Shown here one piece after another: positions 12,631 through 24,015 of a DNA stretch of 64,000 nt. Source of the DNA: Holothuria scabra (lineage: Eukaryota; Echinodermata; Holothuroidea; Aspidochirotida; Holothuriidae). The position numbers were made by a program, and so were the translations under genes. The notes beneath the pieces are model-generated. The model saw only the letters and a list, made by a program, of their open reading frames with translations. It searched no databases and was not told where the DNA came from. The stretch covers positions 6,717,547-6,781,546 of the forward strand of contig CM074193.1 in the NCBI GenBank assembly GCA_037179385.1, written 5' to 3'. The first letter of the stretch is position 1; each line of letters starts with the position of its first letter.

Positions 12631-14923
12631 GTTGAACGGTGGATCTGAGTCCCCTCACACACCTTCTGAGTTAAAAAATCCTGATTTTATTTCTTCAGTC
12701 CAGGCAGTTCGTTGCTCTGATCTTCAGCTGGCTAGTCATCATAGCACACATCAGAGCATTTTTGAATTACATGCATAGTTTTGTACATAGGCTACACGAC
12801 GAACCGAAATTAGCCGACTTGGTGCACCTGCAGCGCAGCAGTTGTACCGCTCATAATATAACGGTACACGGGACTATGAGTGTACACAGTACAGCAGTAC
12901 GTGCACGTTCAACCAACTTACGTGTTTACAAGCAATTGTGATCATTGTACATACTCCCCAAAATATTTCTGGAATTGTAAATAGAGGGCGTAACCAGTTT
13001 CAAAGACTAGACGTTCCAATAGGACCGCTCTGCAAAAGTCAAAGAGGTCTTATGGGGTCCCCACAAAAGCAATTTTCCAAGCCATTCATGAAATGGGACA
13101 GTTTATTGAACTACTCCAAATTTGGGTAAAGCCTTAAAGGACGTTCTTATCTAACTTCCCTTGCTGGATGTTCAATTTGAAGAGCAGTACTTCCTTCAAT
13201 GGAACCTTTATTTAAAAAAAAGTCTTGTCAGATTGACATACTATGACTCCAATGGCTTATATATAAGTTTTGCTTTACTGTGCATTTATTTTTAATATAT
13301 ATAATATTTCAATATATATTTATAATATTTTATTTATTCATTGAGTAAAGAAGTTTTCCATACTTAGTAATTCAACTGCAGGAAGAAACAAGGATATTCT
13401 ACCAGTGGCACAGGAAGCCTGGTTTTGAAGTCGGTGGTTGACAATTATGGGGAGAACCGCTATCAGCTATCGTAGCGTAGCGCCACTATCAGCTGTAGAA
13501 AAGCCGCAAAGAGTCCCAGAAAATTTTGGAAACAAATAACCTAAAATCGCCGGAAGTAGCTTTCACAAGCTCAGCAAATATCAAAGCTCTTGAAGTTTGA
13601 CAACATCTCTGTTGAACGATATTGACAGATTGTGAAAATGTGGTGACGTTTTCCTACTTCACAAAAATCGAGAGTCTGATAAAATGTGTAGGGCACGTAT
13701 GTTCTCCGTAAGCGGCTTATGTTATAAAATGAAAAATGTGCCATGAAAGCTGATCTCTGTAGAAAACAATAGCTTGAATTCATTGTAATTGAACAAAACT
13801 GACCAAGCGACCCTTTTGGGATGGTGGGCCTCCCCACTTGGGTGCTCCACTGATTAAAAAATTTAAAAAAGGGGACTACTCAAGGTGGAGGACAAACAAC
13901 TAGCGGGTGCTCATGGGACGGGAGACGGTGCCCCCCAGTGTAAACCCATCTCCTAGCAGTTTGAAAAATTTAACGGATGCCGAAGGGTACTATTTCAAAC
14001 TGGTTAAAAGTTAATAATCCTTTAATCAAGGAAATTAGTCTTGCTTGCACGGATTTGTATGGGTGTGGTGGGATGAAACTTCTACCAAACATTCAATGAG
14101 AAATTCAGTTTTTGTTAGGTGGGTTACATGCCAAATTGTATGCTACTGCTGTGCATCTTTGTTAAAGATTTGAAACTGATCGTGAATAAGTTAGTTCGGT
14201 AATTCGTTGTCGCATGGAATTGTGGGGCATGGCGTTGGGATACATTTGCAATACTAAGCATAAATCTGAATAGGCAACCCAACCGAAAATAGGGATTCAG
14301 CTCCACTCAACAGCAGATTAAAATGTATGTTTTTACATCAAAAAACACTTCAACAAAGTTCACTGCACAGAACCATACATGATTCCTTCTTATGCGGGTT
14401 GGACAAGAAAGAATTATGTCACCAAATTTTCATGTAAACTCAAATTTTGGAACATGTGTTGAAGTTGCGGGATTGGTTTGTTTATCACCACCAAATTACC
14501 GAACTCGCTTATTAAGGAATCGCCGTTATTTTGATGAGGCAAGACTCCATTATTCCACTGATGCATGATATAACCATTAGACAGGCAATAAAGCTACTTA
14601 AAATAGGAAAGTTTGTGTTGTGCCTTTACAAAGTTTTAGCTGGCATTCAAATGATAGAAGCCTACCTTAGAAAACATACCGGTATATACGAAGAATTTTG
14701 AAAATATTGCAGTCTTAGCTTAAAGGAAGATCGAAATAAAGGCAAATGACAGAGAGGGGCTAAGGGGTACATAAAAGGCTTATTTTCTAATGCATTCTTA
14801 GTATAAATATACTTATTTGAATAAGCGTGAGTAATATGTATAAATATACCATACCGGTAAATCAAATCACTGCAAAATACACAGATAAATTAAATAATGT
14901 TGGCTTACATAACTCCAATGCAG
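12631..14923. other. Upstream region of WASF homologue, no gene seen
   Basis: The first 200 bp upstream of the WASF ATG are richer in CpG than the surroundings and are the likely 5' leader and promoter; no TATA box was assigned. The rest holds an AT-rich patch (TATAT/AATAT, about 13286-13335) and otherwise unremarkable AT-rich DNA. I see no exon or delimited mobile element. Confidence 0.4.
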
Positions 14924-15312
14924 CAGGCGCGTTGCTAGAAGGGAGAGAAAGGACCCACCCCAAGCAACTTGCATTGGGGTAGCCACGGTCGGGAGGGGGT
15001 GGGGTCAGATACCCCCCATGACCCAACCTTGCAATGCAAAAACACCTAAAATAGCGTTTTTTCTCTCTATCCTTAGACTTTTCCTTTTAGAAATCAAATA
15101 CGTAAACTGACCTTGACATCTTTGAGGAGATATGAATCTATTAATCCGATCTAATTGACTTGTCCGCTAGCCATTACACACCTACAACCGTATATCCCGT
15201 TTGTGGAGAACTGCTTGTAGTATACAACCAGAACCAGAACCATTTCGGCCCCAAACCCCCCAAGACACCAACCCCCACCCCCTCCCATGACACAATCCTG
15301 GCTACGCGCCTG
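14924..15312. mobile_element. hAT-like MITE with CAGGCGCG termini
   Basis: Inverted termini CAGGCGCGTTGCTAG (left) and CAGGCGCGTAGCCAGG (right, read inward) enclose 389 bp. CAGGCGCGTAGCCAGG is a terminus commonly seen in animal hAT non-autonomous elements. The interior has G-rich then C-rich tracts. The flanking 8-mers (CAATGCAG and AAGCAAAG) do not match, so the target duplication is decayed or the ends are slightly off. Confidence 0.6.
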
Positions 15313-15733
15313 AAGCAAAGTAGGCCTATTGGTATTTTAAATTTTTATTTTACAAAATTACTAGTGTTCCAATTATCCATGTGCGGGTAAATATGCTTAG
15401 GATGTGCTAGTTCAAGGAACCTGGGGGCATTTAAATTTGAATGGACCAACAAGCTTAGAGCACTGATAGCATCATACTTGTCAACTCTACTGATACCGTA
15501 CTTGGAAAATTGTAGGCCTTTGTCATATCAAACACAAATGGTGTCTAGTGGTAGGCGTACATACAAAAACAAAACCTACCGTAACACTTGTTTGAAGCGA
15601 TTGTGCGATTCTGCATACTTGTAGAATGATAAATTATTTGCCAGCAATATGAGTGTTTTTCGATTTTCATGTATGATGTGGTTATTCCTACAAAATAATG
15701 TGTTTTATTGCATGCAAAATACTGTATAGCTTA

Positions 15734-16113
15734 CACTCTAAAATCAAAAGAGTGAACTTAGTCTCTCTTTGATCGAGTGAAAAGTGTAAATTCACTCCAT
15801 TAGAGTGAAGTTCCCTCCAAAAAGAGTGAAGTTCGCTCCAAAAAGAGTGAAATTCACTAGAGGAAGAGGGAAAATTCACTCTTCCACGAGTGCCTGCAAT
15901 GATCGCTCTTTTTTTAAGAGCGATCACTGTGGGCACTCCATCAAGAGTGAAACTTCGCTCGCTTTAAGGAAATTTCACTCTTTTTGGAGTGAACTTCACT
16001 CTTTTTGGAGGGAAATTCACTCCTCTTGGAGTGAATTATCACTCTAATGGAGTGAATTTACACTTTTCACTCGATCAAAGAGTGACCAAGTTCACTCTTT
16101 TGATTTTAGAGTG
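15734..16113. mobile_element. CACTCTAAAATC palindromic MITE, copy 1
   Basis: This is a 380-bp near-perfect palindrome. Its termini CACTCTAAAATCAAAAGAGT are inverted at the two ends and flanked by TA on both sides (15732-15733, 16114-16115), the target of Tc1/mariner-type elements. The interior is a dense alternation of TTCACTC and GAGTGAA at about 18-bp spacing. It closes on a central inverted repeat, GATCGCTC, a T-run, then GAGCGATC. It has no transposase; apparent short open frames arise from the repeat. Confidence 0.9.
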
Positions 16114-16638
16114 TATGCACCAATTACACATAAAAACAAAAAAAAATAACACCGTGGGAACTCCCTTCAGCAATTCCCGCCCCGTCTCCGAGTCCTAACG
16201 AAAGCATCCGCCCCTCCCACTAGAAAAACTTCAGGTTACGTGCTTGTGCCAGTGTTCCGCATTCTAGACTATGAAATTGCCAAAAGTACGGCTGTTCGCG
16301 AATGCCGCGTCCTCTTCTTTTCTGGAAATATTTCAATTGCTAGAATAATTCGGTACACCTGGTCTATGTTTGTCCAAATATTGGTCACCATGCACTGATG
16401 AGAATAGAGTGTGAATCATGCGAAGTGTGCGAGAATTGTTGTGAAATCCGTCTCCCCATTTTTGTTAAGAAATAAGTGTGAGCGGAATGCAAAAGACAAG
16501 GAACTCAAACAGTTTGGAAAGAATTTCCTTGCAAGATTGATAATTTGTGGTATTTACTTATATTTAGGTATATTTTGGTGTTTCTTTCTCCCTCCTCTTC
16601 CCTTTTTACCATATTCTCGCTCCTTCTAGTTTTCCTTA

Positions 16639-17040
16639 CACTCTAAAATCAAAGGAGTGAACTTAGTCACTCTTTGATCGAGTGAAAAGTATAAATTCGC
16701 TCCATAAGAGTGATAATTCACTCCAAGAGGAGTGAATTTTCCTCCAAAAAGGGTGAAGTTCACTCCAAAAAGAGTGAAATTCTCTTGAAACGAGTGAAGT
16801 TTCCCTCTTGATGGAGTGCCCACAGTGATCGCTCTTAAAAAAAGAGCGATCATTGCAGGCACTCGTGGAAGAGTGAATTTTCCCTCTTCCTCTAGTGAAT
16901 TTCACTCTTTTTGGAGCGAACTTCACTCTTTTTGGAGGGAACTTCACTCCTCTTGGAGTGAATTATCACTCTTATGGAGCGAATTTATACTTTTCACTCG
17001 ATCAAAGAGTGACTAAGTTCACTCTTTTGATTTTAGAGTG
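16639..17040. mobile_element. CACTCTAAAATC palindromic MITE, copy 2
   Basis: This is the second copy, 402 bp, with the same termini and TA on each side (16637-16638, 17041-17042). The asymmetric parts of its centre (GCCCACAGTGATCGC and GATCATTGCAGGCACTCG) run opposite to copy 1, so the two copies, 525 bp apart, form an inverted pair. Copy 2 keeps the dense GAGTGAA/TTCACTC alternation. It is non-coding. Confidence 0.9.
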
Positions 17041-17770
17041 TATTCATTCTCATTCATCAGAGAAGACACGGTCCTCTTCCTCAACACTCTCGGATACAAT
17101 TCGTTTTAATACTTTGGCCCTTAAAGATATTTTAGTCCCTCTCTATGTCGTTCTATTTTTGTTAAGTATTGCCTAGCTATAGGACAAAATGGACAGGGGC
17201 ATTTCTATGGATCGAATAGTTGTGTTGTTGGAAAAAAAAAAGTATCCGTACAAATGGAAAAAAATACGCAAAACAGAAGGACAGGATAAAGAAAAAAAAA
17301 ACCCTCCGGAAAATGCTATCTAAATAGTGGGCAATATCGACAGACGTTGCCAAACTCGTTCTAATTTACCTAAAACACATGGGTGTCAAACCTGGGAGCA
17401 TCAATCTTTGGGGGGGGGGGGGGAGGGGATGGGGACACATTTACACCCACTGACTTCATATTTTTACAAATTATTTTTTTTTACGGAAGTGACCTTCCCC
17501 CCACCCCCCCACCCACACACACACACACACACAAATTTGAGGAAAGATTGACGCTACTGCTGTAACAATACGTTCATACTCATTTAACTGCTAGCCGGCT
17601 CCGGTTTAGTACTGCTGGTAGGAACATGTTGTTGATACAACAATGACTTCACAAATTATTGCGCAATTTACCATTTTAATTTAAGTGAATAAACTTCAAC
17701 ACTTTATATCTCTGCTCAATAATATCCTATAAAGTAGAGAGTTGAGTAGAGATATTCCTTAACATTATAC
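17041..17770. other. Low-complexity intergenic stretch
   Basis: Contains A-runs (17230-17305), a G-run at 17409-17425, a T-run, C-runs and a (CA)n microsatellite at 17514-17533. No gene or delimited transposon is seen. Confidence 0.5.
17514..17533 (+). repeat. (CA)n microsatellite
   Basis: About ten uninterrupted CA dinucleotides, directly after C-rich sequence. Confidence 0.9.
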
Positions 17771-18044
17771 TAGCTCAGCAAGGCTTCTGGTACGCTTTAC
17801 ACAAATGTAGTGCACTTATAAACTTTGGTCTGGTTATAAATGCCTACATGGGACATATATGCACCATATCTGTCCCATATAAAATTTGGGCCTTATCAAA
17901 TTTTATATGGGCCATATATTCCTTTATATTATATCAAGGATATCGGCCCAATTTTTGTATTTTTGTTATAGCCAGTTACAAATTCCGTATCTGGACCAGG
18001 TATGAACCAGATACAAATTTCCATATATGGATTTTGAGTAAGGG
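17771..18044 (+). mobile_element. Truncated copy of the CCCTTACTC-terminus element
   Basis: It starts with AGCTCAGCAAGGCTTCTGG and shares TACGCTTTACACAAA, then GTGCACTTATAAA-TTTGGTC and CATATATGCACCATA with 51550-51650. It carries the same degenerate CATATCTGG/TATGGGCC body and ends on GATTTTGAGTAAGGG like the right end of the 49650-51994 element. The left terminus and the snRNA-like units are missing, so it is a 5' truncated or deleted relative. Confidence 0.65.
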
Positions 18045-18049
18045 TTAGC

Positions 18050-18240
18050 TCTCCTCGAAGTATCTTTCATAATGTGTTTTACTTCATTATTTCATATTCA
18101 AGCCCAACCAAGAAGTAACTCTTAGAAAATGTCACATTTTATGGGAATAAACATTACCATAGGTCTCAACAACCAGTCATGGAATAGGACAGCCTACTAC
18201 GCTAGGGGCGGCTGCAATTAAGTGTTGCATGGGTGTGAAG
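18050..18240 (+). repeat. Diverged copy of the 35-kb TTAA element
   Basis: Similar along its length to 35090-35280. Shared blocks are CGAAGTATCTTTCA / CAAAGTATCTGTCA, CATATTCAAG, ACCAAG-AGTAACT, AACATTACCAT / AACATTGTCAT and CAACAACCAGTCATGGAA / CAACAGCCAATCATGAAA, then GGACAG-CTACTAC. Ends are not preserved. Confidence 0.55.
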
Positions 18241-20423
18241 CATTTTTTGTAGCTCATGTCCTGAAAGTAGTAAAAAGGAATTAGCCGTCCAAAAAGTACA
18301 AGTACCCGTTAAAATGTCTCAAATGCAAGTGTCCAAGAAACATTTGTAGAGAGACATCCGTACTACATAAATAAACAAAAGACAAACCTTGGGCCTACAT
18401 ATATTTTTCATCCTAATTTGACTGAACCCAACCAATACTTACACGAAATCGTGTGGAAAAATGAACACTAGAAACTTCTAACTCAAACACCAGTTATTCC
18501 GTCATATGAATATCATGTGGGGTCATGCCTTCTGAAAGGCATTTAGAAAACATTTCATATAGAGAAAGTAAAAGTGAGGATTTGGTTCCAAAGCTTCTGT
18601 CTGTGTAATGCTAAAGAATGTCAACGTTGGTCAACTTTGAATGACCAAGACACGAAGCAATGCTTTACAATATCTCAGTGAACTATAAAAACTGATAGAA
18701 ACACATTTAGTCCATTTTTGGACTGAAGGTGCTCAATGCTGACAAAATACATTTCTTTTGGGGCATTTTATTCTCATTTTATTCAAATAGTCTATCAGTA
18801 CACTGCCAACAAATGGACTGGGAGGGCAATTTGAAATGAGAAAAAAAAAATTGACTGCTCAAACATAAAACTACCATTTTCCCTTCTTCTGACAGCATTT
18901 CGTCTGGATGCTTTCTCGCCATCGTCATTACCTTGTTAAATCGTGAGGACATCCAGTCAATTCTTCTTTTATTTTTTCATGGTTTTTAACAAGAAAGGAA
19001 TATGTTGTTTGTGAATAAAAAGTACCGGAACCATATCACTTTACCCCCCTCCACCCACCCCTTCTCGTTTCGCCCTTTCTGTGTTCTATGAAACCTGAAC
19101 GACTTCTCCTTACATAATCGGAAGTGTGGGTGGAAAGGAGCAATCGCTGATTTCAATCACTCTTTAAGTTTATTTTAGTTGTACAAATGTATTTCATCCC
19201 GAATTGCGTTTTGGCACTCCCTTTTGTAAATAACGAAGACCCATATGTGATCACAATCGTGAAAACAGACCATGGGATGGTTTGGGAATTGTCATAAATC
19301 ACTTTCTACCCGACATCTCTGAACCTTTATTCGTATTTTCTTCATGTCACCGTAGGCTGAGAAGGTTCAAAACATCACAAAGGACCAACCCATTTCAAAA
19401 GGCTACACCGTGCCAAGAAAAAAATTCATGGAGTTGTTTGCGGTAACTATTTACCGTCAAAGATGTAGGTCTGCTGAAGGGAACAGCCATTGATAATTGA
19501 CGAGAGACTGTTGTGAATGGGGGAAAGTTTACTCAAGAGTGAAACAAGTTCTTGTCGCCCGAGACCACAGACACGGCAGCATCGTAAATAATTACCAATT
19601 TTCTTCATTTATCCGACCAAGATACCCATATGAGGAAAAATTCTGCAACAAAGACCGTGTAACATTCGATCGAATGTGACTGTAAAATTTATAAGGGGGC
19701 CGTGTTGAGATTTCAATGTGCCAGGTTCTACAGACTTTTTGTCATTGGGTAACAAAGACCGACGCGAAGGCGTGAAACGCCTGGTCTTTGTTACAAGGTA
19801 ATATCGATGTTTAAGAGGGAGGTTCAATAATAATTTAAAAGAAACGCATATTTGCTTAGTTTGATCTATGGAGATGACAGATGTTTGCTGGTAACGAACG
19901 GCTCGCGCTTCAGGGTCGAAGAATAATTGGACCGAGAAAATTTCAGATCAGAAGAAACGGGAGGGAAAGTTCAAAGGGGAATTTTCTGGCAGTTTTAACA
20001 TTCCGATACCTAAAAAAAAAGAAAAAAAAGGGATATTTAGGCTTGTGTGTATGCATGCCCAAATAGAAAATCTTCAATTTCTAGCACCGTTTTCCTGATA
20101 CTTCAATTATATTTTTTGCCCATAGCTTGAAAAATTATGTCAAAATCACTCTCAACACTTGCAGCACCACAAAAACGTTTTTTTTTAACACATAAATTTG
20201 TCGAGGAGTGAGCATATTATATAGAGCATAGACTTGATAGCAAAACGATGTTGCAAAAGTGGGAAGCACCACCAACTTGAAATTAAGCATCGTTTTACTC
20301 AGTCAACAATATTTATATTGCAAAGTGTGGAGGGTGACTGAAATTTAATTCAGTGTCCAGAATTAACAACACAGTGTACACAATATTAGTAGGGAAGTGA
20401 CTTCTATCACCATCCCATGGTGA
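18241..20423. other. Intergenic stretch with one short hairpin
   Basis: AT-rich DNA with no gene found. One perfect-arm hairpin is visible at 19748-19792, where GTAACAAAGACC and GGTCTTTGTTAC enclose GACGCGAAGGCGTGAAACGC. Near it sits the palindrome ACATTCGATCGAATGT (19660-19677). Neither is tied to a gene. Confidence 0.4.
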
Positions 20424-20637
20424 GCGAAGTTTCACTCTTGTTGGAGTGCCCACAGTGATCGCTCTTATCGCTCTTAAAAAAAGAGTGATCATTGCAGGCA
20501 CTCGTGGAAGAGTGAATTTCACTCTTTTTTGGAGTGAACTTCACTCCTCTTGGAGTGAATTATCACTCTAATGGAGTGAATTTACACTTTTCACTCTATC
20601 AAAGAGTGACTAAGTTCACTCTTTTGATTTTAGAGTG
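20424..20637. mobile_element. CACTCTAAAATC MITE, left-truncated copy 3
   Basis: The right half (GTTCACTCTTTTGATTTTAGAGTG followed by TA at 20638-20639 when read in short blocks) and the central GATCGCTC region match copies 1 and 2. The left terminal arm is absent and the core has a local duplication (GATCGCTCTTATCGCTCTT). It is a deletion derivative. Confidence 0.8.
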
Positions 20638-20984
20638 TACTGAATGCCAAGTATGCAGCCTTTCTTGTGTCATGTTAAATGAATGTGAGCAAAAGTGGAG
20701 TGGGTGGGGTGAGGGGGAAGTTACCATTTTTTATTGACCTTATGACCTATAGGCTTGAAACTAAAAGATAGGACAAAGTAATAACACAATGAACAGAATT
20801 AAATATGAATGAAACCATGTTTGTTTTTATATGTAAAGTACATGATTTTTAACACATATGACAAGAGATATTGATCTGGATATTATTGAAATATTGTCAA
20901 ACAAAACTTTTTCAATCCCAGAATGAAATTAAACATATTTATAAGAAGGGTTTAACATCACATCAAGTTTGAAATGTTCGAGGC

Positions 20985-21325
20985 GGGGATTCTGGCAGAA
21001 ACACAAAAAGGGGGGGGGGGGGATTTGATTACTGCTAAACCCCAAGTCCAGACTGATTCTGTCCTAGGTTAAACTTACAAGTGGGTTCAGGAGGACAAAA
21101 GCTTGCTTCATGGCTCCTGTAAGGTGCAATTTGATGGGTTTTAAATACCATCTATTTGTGTAAGTCCAAACATTGCTGAAAAAGTGTCCTCTCTTTAATA
21201 TAAACCAAGATATTGCCATTTTTTAAAATTTTTATGGAAATGAAAAGGTGGGGGGGGGGATTTTACCTGCCTTCTTTTGGAAACTCTTGGAAAGGGGGCC
21301 AAGTTCTCTCCCCCCCTATGCCCTA
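20985..21325 (+). repeat. Dispersed repeat family A, copy 2
   Basis: It is collinear with 782-1090. It starts with CAGAAACACAAAAAGG and a long G-run, keeps AAACCCCAAGTCC, GGACAAAAGCTTGCTTC, TATTTGTGTAAGT and AAAGTGTCCTCTCTTT, and ends in a purine-rich tract with GGCCAAGTTC. It has no visible coding potential. Confidence 0.7.
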
Positions 21326-23652
21326 TGACAGGGGTACTTATCCTAAGCATTTTGGTGAAATTTGCATTGAAATCTGAGGTAAGGTTCTCAAGATATGAGC
21401 AAGTGTAGCTGTCACATTTTCAACAAAAAGTGAACTTGGAGCAAGTACATATGACAAATCTTCACATAAATGAAAAGTCTTTTGTTCTTCTTTCAAATTT
21501 AAAACCTATTTTCTCCTCAAGAAATCCATATTATGAAAATGTGATTGCATAAGTGCCATGAGAATTTACAAACTTTGCATTTGTCACAGAGAGGTCCTAT
21601 CCCTATTAACTTCAAAGTCAGCACAAAAGTCTGAAAAAACAAAGCAAGTAAAACATCCCTTGTCAATGTAAGGAAGTGATATCACATCTGCTGCCCTCAA
21701 GATCACTTTGGAATACTTTCAACTCGGACATGTATTTCTTCAGATATCAGCAAATGAAGTATCTCAAGAAATACATGTTTGAGTTGAAAGGAAATTTCAC
21801 CTCATGGTGTGAAATTTACTTTTCTGCTTAAATTTACCCCTTAAGCATCATTAAACCCCATTACAGTTTCTCTGGTAGGATGTAAAATATATATATATAT
21901 TATTTTACACAAAATACTCCAGCTTTCTTCAGCCCTATTCTTCAAAAAGGATTGCAATTTGCATACATAGACCTGCCTTGTAAAACATAGGCTGTGTAGT
22001 TATTCTGTTGGGTGTATGCTACAGTAAATGTTACTTTTTATTTGTTTACCTTAAAAATGATCTTCTCGTCATCAAAATCAAATCAAAGGCTAAATATTCC
22101 TCAAGTCTAACATTTATTGCAGTTTCAGTCAAATATTATTATAAATATAAAATATATTTCTAAAAAAGGAAGGCCAGAATATTTTCTACCTTCAGAAATA
22201 TCAAAATTAGGTGTAAATTGCTTTGTTCGTCAACCACATCCATAAATGATTGTTCAATAAAACTGATTCAGAACAAAATATATCCAGGCACAGTATACTG
22301 TATCACCGTAACAAGGACCACAGCCATGAAGGTGGTGGAGGCTGTGCCTAAAAACAATGCATATGGAACTTTGACAACACAAACCAAAATCCTGTCAATT
22401 TTGCTGCCATAACAAAAGGCCCTTTATGTAGCATTCCAGCCTGTGTTCCTCTAAACACACCACTTTACTTCCTTCCCCTCCACCATTGCCACAAACATGT
22501 ATTGTTGGCTCTATCTCTGTGCCCATGGGGCAAAAAACAGAAAACCTTCATCTAGGTAACTAACTCTGTGTCCATCAAATCCATCAGTACGGTCACTTAG
22601 TTTAATGCAATCTTTAAATATCTATTGTACATTTTAGTCCTTCTCTTGCCCTCTTACACTTACAGAAACAAATTCATTTCACCCACATTAACAGGGTCCT
22701 TTTCAGAAAACTAAACATATGTATAGATGCAGAAATTTAATTTTGACATGGGGTAAACATTACACTTGCCCTTGAAATGGATGAAAATAACTCCCACTTT
22801 GCAAGGTATATTAACATGACTTTCAACTACTGAGATTGTAGCAAGTAGACGGAATAACACTGCGTATAATATAATGTTGTTGCAGATCGTACAATAAGGA
22901 GAGGTTGCAAACTAATAAACAACTTGTAAAAATATGTTCATGCTTACATGGAGTGATATGTAGAGGGCAGTATTGCTAAAAAAAAAAAAAAGTGGTCAGA
23001 GGTATAGAATGGAATCTACTTTAATCTTTGGATTTGTATAGAAAGGTTTCCTGTGCAACAAAAACAAAACTAAATATAATGTGTTCAGTATGCTACTATG
23101 ACTGGGTACATACTCCAAAAAATAACACAATTAGCATGTTATTTTGGTTGGGTATGAATTCTGAAAAAAAATTATTTTTGATTTATCTAAACTTAAAAAA
23201 TCTGGCACATAAAAATTCCTGAGAGGAGAATAAAATTCTATTCACCCATTACATTAATAGTCCAGAAATTATATGAGATATATTTCTTGATCTTTTAACA
23301 AGCAAACCAGCATATCATGTTCAATAATAAACTAAAACAAAGTAGTAAACTATTCTAAAATGATAAAAGAAATCTTAATTTTTTTCTTGGACGAGGAATT
23401 GACCACAATAAGAGTAACTCCAAATTCCGTGAATGATACAACTACTTGCTACAAGGTTTTCCCCATGATAACTCCATGATAAATAAAAACCCATAAAAAA
23501 ATCAGAACATCTTATTGGAAATAAAAAAATATTACATTTTTCTCCATATTTATTTATATATCCACACATATTTGATTGTCTGTCTCATTCCATGAATACT
23601 AGAAGATATATTGGTCATATTATTATTTGCCATTAGAGTGTTGACAGGTTTT
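21326..23652. other. Intergenic stretch
   Basis: AT-rich, with a short (AT)n tract near 21888-21902. The segment 21350-21500 resembles one arm of the TTAA element at 52461-52986 (shared AAAAAGTG-ACTTGG-GCAAG block), suggesting an old relative. No exon recognised. Confidence 0.35.
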
Positions 23653-24015
23653 CAGGGGTTTCCAAACTTTTCAAAGGGGCATCCTCAATTCAGGTAGCAC
23701 CACCACAGCACAACTCCAATCCCTAATAAAATATCTACTTCTACAGTGCTTCTCATGTTGCATGCAGTGTGTAGCTTCTATCATAGCTGTATAGTACAAG
23801 GGCGTAATGTTACACTGCCATGACAAGTGTTCAGTCTGTGCAATCTGTTCTTTAACTTACAAAGATCAAATTGCAAGTAATACTAACCGCTGATATTTTC
23901 TACACATAGTTTATCCTCAGTCTTATAGCTTTGTTAAGTCAAACCAGCCAGTGAAACCACTAGAATTGCTTGGCACACCCATTTGAAGTCGTGATCCCAG
24001 GTTTGGGAAACCATG
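23653..24015. mobile_element. hAT-like MITE with CAGGGGTTTCCAAAC terminus
   Basis: The left end CAGGGGTTTCCAAACTTTTC is inverted at the right end, which read inward is CATGGTTTCCCAAACCTGGG. Similar termini are frequent in animal hAT elements. No matching 8-bp flanks were found, so the exact ends are uncertain. Non-coding. Confidence 0.5.

Noticed and set aside
16663..17176. Open frames of 70-95 codons rich in FHSFWSELHSFW
   Set aside because: They are translations of the GAGTGAA/TTCACTC modules of the palindromic MITEs and appear on both strands of each copy.
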